Shown: piece after piece, positions 32,840 through 40,658 of the stretch
Layout: each line of letters opens with the position of its first letter
Position numbering within the stretch: position 1 is the first letter of the stretch
Assembly: GCA_021298015.1 (NCBI GenBank)
Contig: JAJTGY010000015.1
Span: 1 to 64,000, forward strand
From: Flammeovirgaceae bacterium
GTDB lineage: Bacteria; Bacteroidota; Bacteroidia; Cytophagales; Cyclobacteriaceae
Direction: 5' to 3'
Length of the DNA: 64,000 nucleotides
Program-made: the position numbers and the translations under genes
Notes under the pieces: generated by a model
Told to the model about the DNA's origin: nothing
Seen by the model: the letters and a program-made list of their open reading frames with translations, nothing else
Database searches by the model: none

Positions 32840-32997
32840 GTTCGAAGACCAAAGAATGCCCCGGTTGTGCCATGGATGTTGATGATGACGCCACCGCATG
32901 TCCCATTTGCGGCTACGAATTTCCCGAACGACCGCGGTGGATCATCTGGCTGGCTGTGGTCCTGCTGGTAGCGATTTTGTGGTTGTGGATTTTCTAA
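32836..32997 (+). CDS. Small zinc-ribbon membrane protein
   Basis: 53 residues beginning MSSKTKECPGCAMDVDDDA. Two CxxC pairs (CPGC, CPIC in ATACPICGYEF) form a zinc ribbon, followed by a single membrane helix (WIIWLAVVLLVAILWLWIF) ending at the C terminus. It starts inside the stop region of the acyltransferase (ATGA), so it belongs to the BASS/PlsC-like operon. The role is unknown; a scaffold or regulator of the membrane enzymes is a guess. Confidence 0.78.
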   Translation: MSSKTKECPGCAMDVDDDATACPICGYEFPERPRWIIWLAVVLLVAILWLWIF

Positions 32998-33028
32998 ATC
33001 AAGCGGGCTACCATAGCTATTCCTTTTT

Positions 33029-33036
33029 TATCTTTG
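33029..33036 (+). promoter_or_regulatory. -7 promoter box (TATCTTTG) of the restriction-modification operon
   Basis: Exact TAnnTTTG match preceded by a T run, 10 bases upstream of ATG 33047. It gives the restriction-modification genes their own promoter. Confidence 0.55.
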
Positions 33037-33046
33037 GCACCTGCCC

Positions 33047-36007
33047 ATGACGCGCCAAGAAGCCAAACTGCAAATCCAAAAACTGGTAGATCGCTACCAT
33101 GAACACCGAGAGCAATACTTGGCGGCAGATTACAACGAAGCCAAAACACGCCAGGATTTTATCAACCCGCTCTTTAAAGCCCTCGGCTGGGACATCGACA
33201 ACGAACGGGGAGATAGCGAAGCCTACCGCGAAGTAATCTACGAAGACAAAGTGCTGGTACGCGGCCAGCAAAAAGCCCCCGACTACGGCTTTCGCCTGCA
33301 AGGCAGTGGCAAAGCCCGCCTGTTTTATGTGGAAGCCAAAAAACCTTCCGTTAAACCACCTTTAAAACTCAATCGCGAAGCCGCCTATCAACTCAGGCGC
33401 TACGGCAGCAGCGCGCAGGTGCCACTGTCTATCCTCACCAACTTCGAAGATTTTATGGTGTACGACTGCACCCGCGTGCCCAACCAAAACGACAGCGCCA
33501 GCGTGGCCCGCATCAAACACCTGACGTACGACCGGTATGTAGCTGAGTTTGACTTTCTCTACGATACCTTCTCGCACGAGGCTGTTACCCGCGGCCGCTT
33601 CGACAAGTTTGTGCAGAGCGATGCTGTAAAAAAAGGCAAAGACACGCTGGACAAACGCTTTGTACAAAGTCTGGACGAGTGGCGATTATACCTGGCCAAA
33701 AGCATTGCCACCAGCAACAAAAAAATTGACGATGAGCAACTCAACTATGCCGTGCAACTGCTCATCGATCGGCTCATTTTCTTACGCTTCTGCGAAGACC
33801 GGGCCGTAGAACCTTACGGCCAGTTAAAACAAGAAACCACCAAAGGCGATCTGTACAAAAATCTGTTTGGCCTCTTCAAAAAGGCCGATGCCAAGTATAA
33901 CTCGGGCCTCTTCGATTTTAAGAAAGATACCATTACGCCCGCGCTCAAGGTAGATAACAAAGTCATCCGCAATATTGTGGAAGACTTGTATTACCCCAAC
34001 TGCAACTACGAGTTTTCGGTGATGCCCGTAGAAATTCTGGGCAATGCCTACGAACAGTTTCTCGGCAAAATTATTCGCATTACCCCCGCGCGCAGCGTAA
34101 AAATTGACGAAAAACCCGAGGTGCGCAAAGCCGGTGGCATGTACTATACGCCTCAGTACATCGTCAACTATATTGTAGAACAAACCGTAGGCAAGTTGAT
34201 TACGGGCAAAACGCCCAACCAAATCAGCGAGCTGAAAATTGTAGACCCTGCCTGCGGCAGCGGTTCGTTTTTGCTGGGCGCATTTGAATATCTGCTCAAC
34301 TATCACAGCCAATGGTATCACCAAAACCCAACCGCAACACGCAAAGGCGGTGAGGTGCTCACCCCGCAAGGCACACTCACCACCAGGGAGAAGAAACGCA
34401 TCTTGCTCAACAACATTTACGGAGTGGATATTGATGCCAACGCGGTGGAGGTAACCAAACTCAGTTTACTGCTTAAGTGCATGGAAGGCGAAACCGAAGC
34501 CAGCATACAACAGCAGCTTTCCATGTTTCACGAGCGCGTACTGCCCGACTTGGACAACAACATTAAAGACGGCAACAGTTTAGTTGATACAGACTTTTAC
34601 GACAACCAAATCGACTACGGTTTTGAGCGCAAGATCAAACCCTTTAGCTGGCAAAAAGGTTTTCCACCAGTATTTAAGCAAGGTGGTTTTGATGCCGTAA
34701 TTGGCAACCCGCCTTATGTGCGGCATGAATTGCTGATTGATTTTAAAGAGTACTTTGAAGGCCACTACCGCGTGTTTCATGGCATGGCCGATTTGTACAG
34801 TTACTTTTTTGAGCGCGGCATTCAGTTGCTCAATGACTCCGGTTTGTTCGGTATTATTGTAGCCAACAAATGGATGCGGGCCAACTATGGCGAGCCGCTG
34901 CGCAAGTGGTTGAAAGAGCAAAGCATTTACCAAATCATCGACTTTGGCGATTTGCCCGTGTTTCAATCAGCCACCACGTACCCGCTGATTTTAATTGCCG
35001 GAAAATCTAACAAGGCCAACTCGCATTTTGATTTTGTAAACGTAAACACGCTGGAGTTCTCTAACCTGGGCAGCTATCTGCAAGATCGGTTTACGCGGGC
35101 CGGCAAAGATTCACTAACGGCCGAAGGCTGGAACCTCGCCTCCGATGCAGAACAAAAACTGTTGAACAAGCTGGCCAAAACCGGTGTGCCACTGGGCGAG
35201 TATGTAAAAGGAAAAATTTACTACGGCATTAAGACTGGCTTGAACGAGGCCTTTGTGATTGACGAAGCCACACGCAAGGCGTTGATCAAAGAAGACAAAA
35301 GGAGCGCGGAGTTGATCAAACCCTTTTTAGCCGGGCGCGATATAAAACGATACCAGCAACCACATAGCGAGAGCTCGTTGATTTTAATTCCAAGCGGCTT
35401 TACAAACAAGGTTGGGAAAAATCCAAAGAGTTCTTGGTTGTGGTTCTCAGCCGCATATCCTGCAATAGCCAATCATCTAAAGAAATTTGATGTAAAAGCT
35501 AAAAAACGATATGACCAAGGCGATTATTGGTGGGAGCTCAGGCCTTGCGACTACTACACTGAATTCGAAAAACCAAAAATCATTATTCCGGCAATTGTTA
35601 AGAATGCTTCGTATGCTTGGGATGAAAATAAGATCTACTCGAATGATAAAACATCAATCATCCCAACTACAGAGAAGTATTTGCTGGCTATTCTCAATTC
35701 CAAAGCTTGCGACTATTTTCTGAAGTCGATTGCTTCTACAAAGCAAGGTGGATATTTTGAGTACAAGCCGATGTACATCGAAAAGCTGCCGATTCCCCAA
35801 CCAAAAGACAAATCCGCCATCAACGAACTTGTAACCACACTGCTTGCGTTGAACGCAGAGTCACTTGGTGAGAGCTTGCCAGCGAACCTCCAACAACTCC
35901 AAAACCGCATCGCGCACACCGAAGAAAAAATAGATGAGCTCGTGTACGAGTTGTATCAACTTACCCCGGAAGAAATTAAGCTGGTGGAGGCAGCCACGCA
36001 TGAGTAA
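33047..36007 (+). CDS. Type IIG restriction-modification enzyme (Eco57I-like, nuclease-methylase-specificity fusion)
   Basis: 986 residues. An N-terminal nuclease domain has PDYGFR (78-83) and FYVEAKKP with the EAK triad end at 96-98, a PD-(D/E)xK layout. A helical connector follows to about 355. The adenine methylase has motif X GMYYTPQYIV (364), motif I DPACGSGSF (400) and motif IV NPPYV (554-558), indicating N6-adenine methylation. The C-terminal third (about 660-960) is a TaqI-like target recognition domain: IYYGIKTGLNEAFVID, LIKPFLAGRDIKRY, KLPIPQPKD. One chain both methylates and cuts. The part at 35380-35770 is clearly more AT-rich than the rest. Its end overlaps the next gene by 8 bases. 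Confidence 0.88.
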   Translation: MTRQEAKLQIQKLVDRYHEHREQYLAADYNEAKTRQDFINPLFKALGWDIDNERGDSEAYREVIYEDKVLVRGQQKAPDYGFRLQGSGKARLFYVEAKKPSVKPPLKLNREAAYQLRRYGSSAQVPLSILTNFEDFMVYDCTRVPNQNDSASVARIKHLTYDRYVAEFDFLYDTFSHEAVTRGRFDKFVQSDAVKKGKDTLDKRFVQSLDEWRLYLAKSIATSNKKIDDEQLNYAVQLLIDRLIFLRFCEDRAVEPYGQLKQETTKGDLYKNLFGLFKKADAKYNSGLFDFKKDTITPALKVDNKVIRNIVEDLYYPNCNYEFSVMPVEILGNAYEQFLGKIIRITPARSVKIDEKPEVRKAGGMYYTPQYIVNYIVEQTVGKLITGKTPNQISELKIVDPACGSGSFLLGAFEYLLNYHSQWYHQNPTATRKGGEVLTPQGTLTTREKKRILLNNIYGVDIDANAVEVTKLSLLLKCMEGETEASIQQQLSMFHERVLPDLDNNIKDGNSLVDTDFYDNQIDYGFERKIKPFSWQKGFPPVFKQGGFDAVIGNPPYVRHELLIDFKEYFEGHYRVFHGMADLYSYFFERGIQLLNDSGLFGIIVANKWMRANYGEPLRKWLKEQSIYQIIDFGDLPVFQSATTYPLILIAGKSNKANSHFDFVNVNTLEFSNLGSYLQDRFTRAGKDSLTAEGWNLASDAEQKLLNKLAKTGVPLGEYVKGKIYYGIKTGLNEAFVIDEATRKALIKEDKRSAELIKPFLAGRDIKRYQQPHSESSLILIPSGFTNKVGKNPKSSWLWFSAAYPAIANHLKKFDVKAKKRYDQGDYWWELRPCDYYTEFEKPKIIIPAIVKNASYAWDENKIYSNDKTSIIPTTEKYLLAILNSKACDYFLKSIASTKQGGYFEYKPMYIEKLPIPQPKDKSAINELVTTLLALNAESLGESLPANLQQLQNRIAHTEEKIDELVYELYQLTPEEIKLVEAATHE

Positions 36008-36398
36008 GGCCACCCAACTGCAAGAAGCATTAGACCATGCCGAGGCCAACGTGCAACACATGGCCACCTGGAGCCAGCGGCAGTTGGCCGAGCGGCTGGA
36101 GGTAGTACACATTCAAAGTCAACTGGCCGAAGAAAAGAAAGACACCGCAGCGCTGGAGCTGCTGGAAGTATGGCGCAGCCAACTGATCGCTGCCCGCCTC
36201 TACAAAGCAGAACACCACGTGCCTGATACGCTCTCGGATATTAAACAGGCCATTGCGGAGATAGAAACAATTCAAAACCACGCAGACGACCGCCAGGAAG
36301 CACTCGGTGAAGAACCAGAAGTCTCCGAGCCCTCCCGGCCTTCGCAAAAGCAGCGACCTAAATCCGAACCAGCCGAAAGCCAATTGGGATTGTTTTAA
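36000..36398 (+). CDS. Small helical protein coupled to the type IIG enzyme, with C-terminal QLGLF
   Basis: 132 residues starting at ATG 36000, within the last codons of the restriction-modification gene (8-base overlap), so it is translationally coupled to it. Residues 1-100 are predicted helical and Gln/Glu/Ala-rich (LQEALDHAEANVQHMATWSQ, RQLAERLEVVHIQSQLAEEK). Residues 100-125 are a disordered Pro/Ser/Lys linker, and the chain ends with ESQLGLF. QLGLF fits the QL(S/D/G)LF pentapeptide by which bacterial proteins bind the DNA polymerase sliding clamp. No known family is recognised. It may tether the enzyme to replicating DNA; this is inference. Confidence 0.75.
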   Translation: MSKATQLQEALDHAEANVQHMATWSQRQLAERLEVVHIQSQLAEEKKDTAALELLEVWRSQLIAARLYKAEHHVPDTLSDIKQAIAEIETIQNHADDRQEALGEEPEVSEPSRPSQKQRPKSEPAESQLGLF

Positions 36399-36464
36399 GC
36401 GCATGAGCCGTTGGGGCTTTCAACTTTCATGTAACCTTTTCCACCTTAGAAAGTAATCCGGTGG

Positions 36465-36500
36465 AAACTCCCTTGGTCTTTCTCGTCCCAAGGGCGTTTT
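36465..36500 (+). terminator. Intrinsic terminator of the restriction-modification operon
   Basis: Stem AAACTCCCTTGG / CCAAGGGCGTTT (11 pairs with one mismatch) and an 11-base loop, then TCC. It lies 66 bases after the stop of 36000-36398. Confidence 0.65.
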
Positions 36501-36566
36501 CCTTTCTGATGGAAGAAACAAATAATCAACTACTTACTGAAATTTTTTTCTACTTTCTTGTATCTG

Positions 36567-36618
36567 ACAAAGTAAAGTTAACCTACATTCTTGATGCCGC
36601 TAAAACAGTAGCATTTTT
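36567..36618 (+). pseudogene. Remnant duplicate of the neighbouring epimerase gene
   Basis: Bases 36579-36618 match 37545-37584 inside the intact epimerase gene at 38 of 40 positions, in the same frame (LTYILDAAKTVAFF versus VTYIPDAAKAVAFL), with weaker similarity extending upstream to about 36550. The rest of the gene is gone and the frame ends at 36706. It shows that a second copy once lay here or that a piece was copied by local recombination. Confidence 0.65.
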
Positions 36619-36624
36619 CCGCCA

Positions 36625-36646
36625 TGTCAGGTGTTATCACCTGACA
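36625..36646. repeat. Short perfect hairpin next to the epimerase remnant
   Basis: TGTCAGGTG TTAT CACCTGACA forms 9 perfect pairs around a 4-base loop, only 7 bases after the duplicated epimerase segment ends. No T tract follows, so it does not look like a terminator; it may mark the recombination point. Confidence 0.5.
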
Positions 36647-36743
36647 GCGCCCAAAATAAATTCTTCTTACAAAAAATATTTATTGACTTTGGTCAACGAA
36701 AAATAAGTTGTCTAGCCTCAATCTTTGTGGGAGTATAAATTGA

Positions 36744-36883
36744 GGGCGTCTCTGAAAACCTCGACCTGTCATACCGGACTGGTTCAGGTATCTTCTTCGG
36801 TGTGATGAGAATGAGATTCCGGCATCCCGCAAATGCTGAACCGGAATGACTTTCAGTCTGTATGGAGGTTTTTTGAAATGCCC
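36744..36883. repeat. MITE-like element, 140 bp with imperfect terminal inverted repeats
   Basis: The left end GGGCGTCTCTGAAAACCTC and the reverse complement of the right end GGGCATTTCAAAAAACCTC agree at 15 of 19 positions. Inside are inverted GTCATACCGG and CCGGAATGAC blocks and no open frame. The size, ends and lack of coding fit a non-autonomous transposable element or a palindromic extragenic repeat. No target-site duplication was clear. Confidence 0.5.
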
Positions 36884-36967
36884 ATAATCTTAACCGCTGT
36901 AATTTATTCGAGGGCCATTCAATCAAATGGACAATAAAAGAAAAACAAACAAACAGACCAGATAAAA

Positions 36968-37900
36968 ATGAGTTTACAAACAATAATTGGCGGAAATGGA
37001 ACCATTGGCAAAGAAGTGGCCAAACAACTTCATGGCATGAATATCCAGGTCAGAATTGCTTCGCGAACTCCCAAGAAAGTTAACGCTACTGATCAGGTTA
37101 TTGAAATGGATGTATTTAACGAACAAAGTGTCTCAGAGGCAATCAAAGGTTCATCTGTGGTTTATTTGATCCTTGGTTTACCCTATAAGGACCAAGTTTG
37201 GCTTGACGGTTTTCCAAGAGCTGTTCGTTCTGTAATAAATGCTTGTAAAAAAGAAGGAGCTAAAATGGTTTATTTTGACAATGTCTATATGTATGGGCGT
37301 GTTGACGGAACCATGACAGAAGATCTTCCAGGTAAACCAGATTCGGTGAAGGGTACTGCTAGAATGATTGCAGCAGATCATATTTTAGAGGCGATAAAAA
37401 GTCAAAAACTACAGGCCATGATATGCAGGTCAGCCGATTTTTATGGAGACTACCCCTTCTTTGATGTAATAAAGCAAATTGCTGTTGCCTTGCAAAAAAA
37501 TAAAAAGGCGATACTTCTTTTCCGTGACGACAAAAAACATAGCGTAACCTACATTCCTGATGCCGCTAAAGCAGTAGCATTTTTGGCTCAGCAATCTGAT
37601 GCTTATCAACAAATATGGCACCTACCAACAGATCCCAATGCCCTAAGTGGCAAACAACTTGTTGAGCTCGTTGCTGAAATCATCAAAAAAGAACCGAGAT
37701 ACCAAGTGATTTCTAAAGGAATGATAAAATTCATTTCCTTCTTCAACGCACAGCTCAAAGAGCTAATAAAACTGTCCTATCAGTGGGAAAATGATTATTT
37801 ATTTAGCAGCCAAAAACTGGAAAAAAAATATAATTTAACAGCCTCATCTTATAGAGAAGGTATAACTGATCACCTTAAAAAGATTGGTATTCTTAAATAA
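36968..37900 (+). CDS. NAD(P)-dependent epimerase/SDR-like protein, horizontally acquired
   Basis: 310 residues of the extended-SDR type: TIIGGNGTIGKEVAKQL (nucleotide-binding glycines), VVYLILGLPYKD, YFDNVYMYG with the Tyr of the active-site region, ICRSADFYGDYPFF, and HSVTYIPDAAKAVAFLAQ near the substrate end. Relatives act on sugar nucleotides or flavonoid-like compounds; no substrate can be assigned. Base composition is strikingly AT-rich compared with genes on both sides, and codon choice differs, suggesting recent import. It lies downstream of a fragment duplicating its own residues 193-205 and next to repeat sequences. Confidence 0.8.
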   Translation: MSLQTIIGGNGTIGKEVAKQLHGMNIQVRIASRTPKKVNATDQVIEMDVFNEQSVSEAIKGSSVVYLILGLPYKDQVWLDGFPRAVRSVINACKKEGAKMVYFDNVYMYGRVDGTMTEDLPGKPDSVKGTARMIAADHILEAIKSQKLQAMICRSADFYGDYPFFDVIKQIAVALQKNKKAILLFRDDKKHSVTYIPDAAKAVAFLAQQSDAYQQIWHLPTDPNALSGKQLVELVAEIIKKEPRYQVISKGMIKFISFFNAQLKELIKLSYQWENDYLFSSQKLEKKYNLTASSYREGITDHLKKIGILK

Positions 37901-37907
37901 TTTGTGT

Positions 37908-37928
37908 GTGAGTTCAACTAGTAAGTGC
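37908..37928 (+). repeat. Direct repeat copy 1 (GTGAGTTCAAC type)
   Basis: 21-bp GTGAGTTCAACTAGTAAGTG(C), 19 of 21 positions identical to 37958-37978 and exactly 50 bases away. It probably marks the end of a lost insertion element; family not identified. Confidence 0.6.
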
Positions 37929-37957
37929 GTTTACACAAAAAATCCCGAAATTGAATT

Positions 37958-37978
37958 GTGAGTTCAACCAATAAGTGC
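37958..37978 (+). repeat. Direct repeat copy 2 (GTGAGTTCAAC type)
   Basis: Second copy of the 21-bp repeat at 37908-37928. The 160 bases that follow (to 38140) contain a short frame from ATG 38019 (MLVLKPYKRRQGFRFPLAGH, 44 codons) that I do not recognise and regard as remnant sequence. Confidence 0.6.
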
Positions 37979-38140
37979 AACTCTCTAAGGGTTTTCAGAA
38001 TAGGTGATTTTCCTCTCAAATGCTGGTTTTAAAGCCATATAAAAGACGTCAAGGGTTTCGATTTCCGCTTGCAGGCCACAGTGCGTGTAGGGAGCAACCG
38101 GAAAAACTGAACCATTTGCTGGAACAGTTCTTAGGCGAGG

Positions 38141-39175
38141 TTAATGGCGACTAATTTTGTCATTGAGCACCACAGTGAGTTCGCGAATGACTGAATCCAT
38201 TTTGGTGATTGTTTCCTTCAGATAGGCAATTAATTCATTCATGGATGCTGGTGAATGCACCTCGTGGCGCATGATATCGACCAGACCCAACATACTGGCA
38301 ACGGGTGCGCGCATTTCATGGGAGTTTCGGAAGGACAATTCGTGCAAAAATTTCAAGTTTTGCTCCAGTTTATCTCTCAATTCAAGGTATCGCGTGATAT
38401 CAACAGCTGAACAAAGCACTTCTTGTGGTTTGCCGTCCGGGTCGCGTGAAAAAACGGAGTCGCGCAACAGCAGATGATGATAAAGACCCTGTTTACTCCG
38501 CAAGCGAATGCGGCACTCCAGCATCTGACCGGGTTTTGATTCAACCAGTTGCTCCACATGTTGGGCCATTTTCAACTGATCGTCTGGATGAATCACCCCC
38601 CTATAAAAATCTGCTGACAAGCCCGGAAACTCCTGCTCTTCGTAACCGATTGACTTCATGATATGACCGGAAGTAAAACTTAACCTTCGGGCCATGAAAT
38701 CATACAGCGTGACTGACGAAAGAGATATTTTCAATATTCCCTGAATCAAGCGCTCTTGCGTTTGTAATTCCTCATAGAGGCGATGAAGCTGCTTTTGTGT
38801 GGTGATGTCAATGTGAAGGCCCCCGGCCAGCAGCGGCTTGCCATCGGCCGAGCGGTAAAGCACCCGCCCGCGGGACATTACCCACAGATAGTGGCCAGAG
38901 GCGTGTTGCATACGGTATTCCTGCTCCCAAGGCTCATCTTTCAAGATGCTGCGCTGTTGAACCTCCAAAACCCGGTTGCGGTCATCCGGATGAATGCGAG
39001 CACGCCATAGTTCCACCGAAGGTGTGGAATCGGCAGGCTCTAGCCCGAGCATGTCGTACCAGGCCGGACTGTAGTAGGTCGCGTTCGTTTCAATATTCCA
39101 CTCCCAAAAGCCCTCGGTAGTCGCATCTAAAATGCGTTGCAGGCGTACAAGGTGGTTATTATTCAGATGTGTCAC
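38141..39175 (-). CDS. PAS-PAS-HisKA signalling protein without an ATPase domain
   Basis: 344 residues. First PAS-PAC (about 10-130): ILDATTEGFWEWNIETNATY, HPDDRNRVLEVQQ, GHYLWVMSRGRVLYR, GGLHIDITTQKQL. Second PAS-PAC (about 145-270): IKSIGYEEQEFPGL-type core, IHPDDQLKMAQHVEQLV, LCSAVDITRYLEL. A coiled linker leads to a HisKA dimerisation helix with FRNSHEMRAPVASMLGLVDI, where His is the phosphate acceptor. The chain ends soon after (LNDKISRH) with no HATPase_c domain. Such short forms are frequent in Bacteroidota and would need another kinase to phosphorylate them or act as sensors only. No response regulator is adjacent. Confidence 0.82.
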   Translation of the reverse strand: MTHLNNNHLVRLQRILDATTEGFWEWNIETNATYYSPAWYDMLGLEPADSTPSVELWRARIHPDDRNRVLEVQQRSILKDEPWEQEYRMQHASGHYLWVMSRGRVLYRSADGKPLLAGGLHIDITTQKQLHRLYEELQTQERLIQGILKISLSSVTLYDFMARRLSFTSGHIMKSIGYEEQEFPGLSADFYRGVIHPDDQLKMAQHVEQLVESKPGQMLECRIRLRSKQGLYHHLLLRDSVFSRDPDGKPQEVLCSAVDITRYLELRDKLEQNLKFLHELSFRNSHEMRAPVASMLGLVDIMRHEVHSPASMNELIAYLKETITKMDSVIRELTVVLNDKISRH

Positions 39176-39190
39176 TGCGTGTTCGGGGGT

Positions 39191-40012
39191 CTAACGGCCT
39201 ATAAATTGACGAGCCTGCTCAATCCACCGCTCGCGTAAAACCCGACCGGGGAAGCGGATATGGGCATCGATTCGATCAATCTGCCGCTCGTTGAAGTCGG
39301 CAATTTGCTGGAAGGTATAGATACCCAAATCGTTTAACTGTTTTTCCAACACAGGCCCGATGCCTCGAATGCGAGAGAGATCGTCCTTTAGGTGCCTCAA
39401 CTGGTGATGCAGATTTTGCACATGATCACGAGACTCCGGATCAGGTTGCTTCTTTGAAAACTCTTCAATCTGCTGTTTGAGTTGGCCTATTTGCTCTTCC
39501 GTCTCGGCCAGATGCTGCGTTAACTGCCTGTTTTTAAAGCGAAGTAAATCCAGCTCATGGCTGTCAACAGAAACCTGACTCCGCTGAAGCGTGCTCATCT
39601 CTTCCAACTGAGTTGCGTGTTGTCGTTGAAAATCTTCCAGAGATTTCTGCAGCCTGGTTTTTTCCTCGCGGTAGTGGTCGTGCACCTGAACCAACTGCGC
39701 CCGAAGTTGAGCTTGGGTGTGCAGCAGTTGAATACGCTCCTCATGTAGATGATTGTGCTCACGCGCCAAGTCGTTAACAACTTTTTGACGGTTTTGGTAG
39801 CGGGGTTCCTGCAACCACCAGCCTAGCGCCAGTCCCAGCAGAACGGCCAAAAGCAGGAAAAGCAGTAATTCAACAATGACAAAAACGCGGAAGGTGCCCG
39901 TCTCCCCGAAAAACGCTTGGCCTTTGATGTCATGGACATAAAACGCTACCAGGGCGATGGCTAACAGAACCAAGGCAAGCAAGACCGTATAAGGTACCCA
40001 CGTCTTATTCAC
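39191..40012 (-). CDS. Membrane-anchored coiled-coil protein with C-terminal helix-hairpin-helix domain
   Basis: About 273 residues from GTG 40012. Two membrane helices come first (YTVLLALVLLAIALVAFYV and FVIVELLLFLLLAVLLGLAL), then a long coiled coil (about 75-215), and a helix-hairpin-helix domain LSRIRGIGPVLEKQLNDLGI followed by FQQIADFNERQIDRIDAHI of the kind seen in NuoE and ribosomal fusion proteins. An ATG at 40039 is in frame but lies in the stem of the upstream terminator, so GTG 40012, preceded by TATCTTTC, is favoured. A membrane-tethered nucleic-acid or protein clamp is possible; the role is unknown. Confidence 0.7.
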   Translation of the reverse strand: MNKTWVPYTVLLALVLLAIALVAFYVHDIKGQAFFGETGTFRVFVIVELLLFLLLAVLLGLALGWWLQEPRYQNRQKVVNDLAREHNHLHEERIQLLHTQAQLRAQLVQVHDHYREEKTRLQKSLEDFQRQHATQLEEMSTLQRSQVSVDSHELDLLRFKNRQLTQHLAETEEQIGQLKQQIEEFSKKQPDPESRDHVQNLHHQLRHLKDDLSRIRGIGPVLEKQLNDLGIYTFQQIADFNERQIDRIDAHIRFPGRVLRERWIEQARQFIGR

Positions 40013-40023
40013 TTCTGAAAGAT

Positions 40024-40054
40024 AAAAAAAGGCAGCCATTTCTGTATGACTGCC
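40024..40054 (-). terminator. Intrinsic terminator after the DsrE-like gene
   Basis: On the minus strand GGCAGTCAT / ATGGCTGCC form an imperfect 8-pair stem followed by T7. It ends the sulfur operon 55 bases after the DsrE-like stop and overlaps the longest frame of the next gene. Confidence 0.7.
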
Positions 40055-40109
40055 CTGAAAAATGAGGGGCAAGGCCCCCGCCTTACCCCTCCCCAACCCC
40101 AAAAAATAC

Positions 40110-40631
40110 TCAGATAAAGATGATCTGAGTACGATCGCCAGCCGCTAGCGCGTACATATCACCGACTGTGATGATGTCTTTCACCTGCGGCAGCATATCT
40201 TCTTTCTTCAGATGGAACATGTCGGCTGCCAACTTGCACGCAAATATTTCGCCACCCCCGGCCTCAATCATCTCAAAAAATTCAGTGACGTGCGGCATGT
40301 CGAGCTTGTCCATTTCCTTCTTCATCATAAACGAAGCAAAAGCCTCGAAGCCCGGTAGCCCGGCCAACATGGTGGGTATGGCCGGCATAAATGCCGGGTT
40401 GCCCACCGTGGCTGTATGCAGGTGGTCAGCTCCCTTTTTGGTGATGGCCTCCAGGCCGAAGAACGTGAAGAACATTTTGGCTTCAATACCTTCCATCAAG
40501 GCTCCGTTAGCCATGACCAGCGCTGCGTATACGTCTTCCAGTTTGCCTTTCGAGCAAATGATGAGAACGCGTTTCAACTGTTTTTCTTCCTGTGTCAGTT
40601 GCACATCCGGTTTTTCAAGAGTATCAATCAT
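40110..40631 (-). CDS. DsrE/DsrF-like sulfur-relay protein
   Basis: 173 residues with the DsrE fold: a first strand KRVLIICSKGKLEDVYAALV with the nucleophile-region Cys (residue about 26) and GALMEGIEAKMFFTFFGLEAI, then GGGEIFACKLAADMFHL with a second Cys at a position used by DsrE-type proteins, and a final strand MYALAAGDRTQIIFI. Family members pass persulfide sulfur between proteins. It is the third gene of SQR-type flavoprotein, TusE-like, DsrE-like, spaced 20 and 27 bases apart, which supports a sulfur-trafficking role. A terminator follows. Confidence 0.83.
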   Translation of the reverse strand: MIDTLEKPDVQLTQEEKQLKRVLIICSKGKLEDVYAALVMANGALMEGIEAKMFFTFFGLEAITKKGADHLHTATVGNPAFMPAIPTMLAGLPGFEAFASFMMKKEMDKLDMPHVTEFFEMIEAGGGEIFACKLAADMFHLKKEDMLPQVKDIITVGDMYALAAGDRTQIIFI

Positions 40632-40658
40632 AAAAATATAATTTTGGGGTTTGACGAA

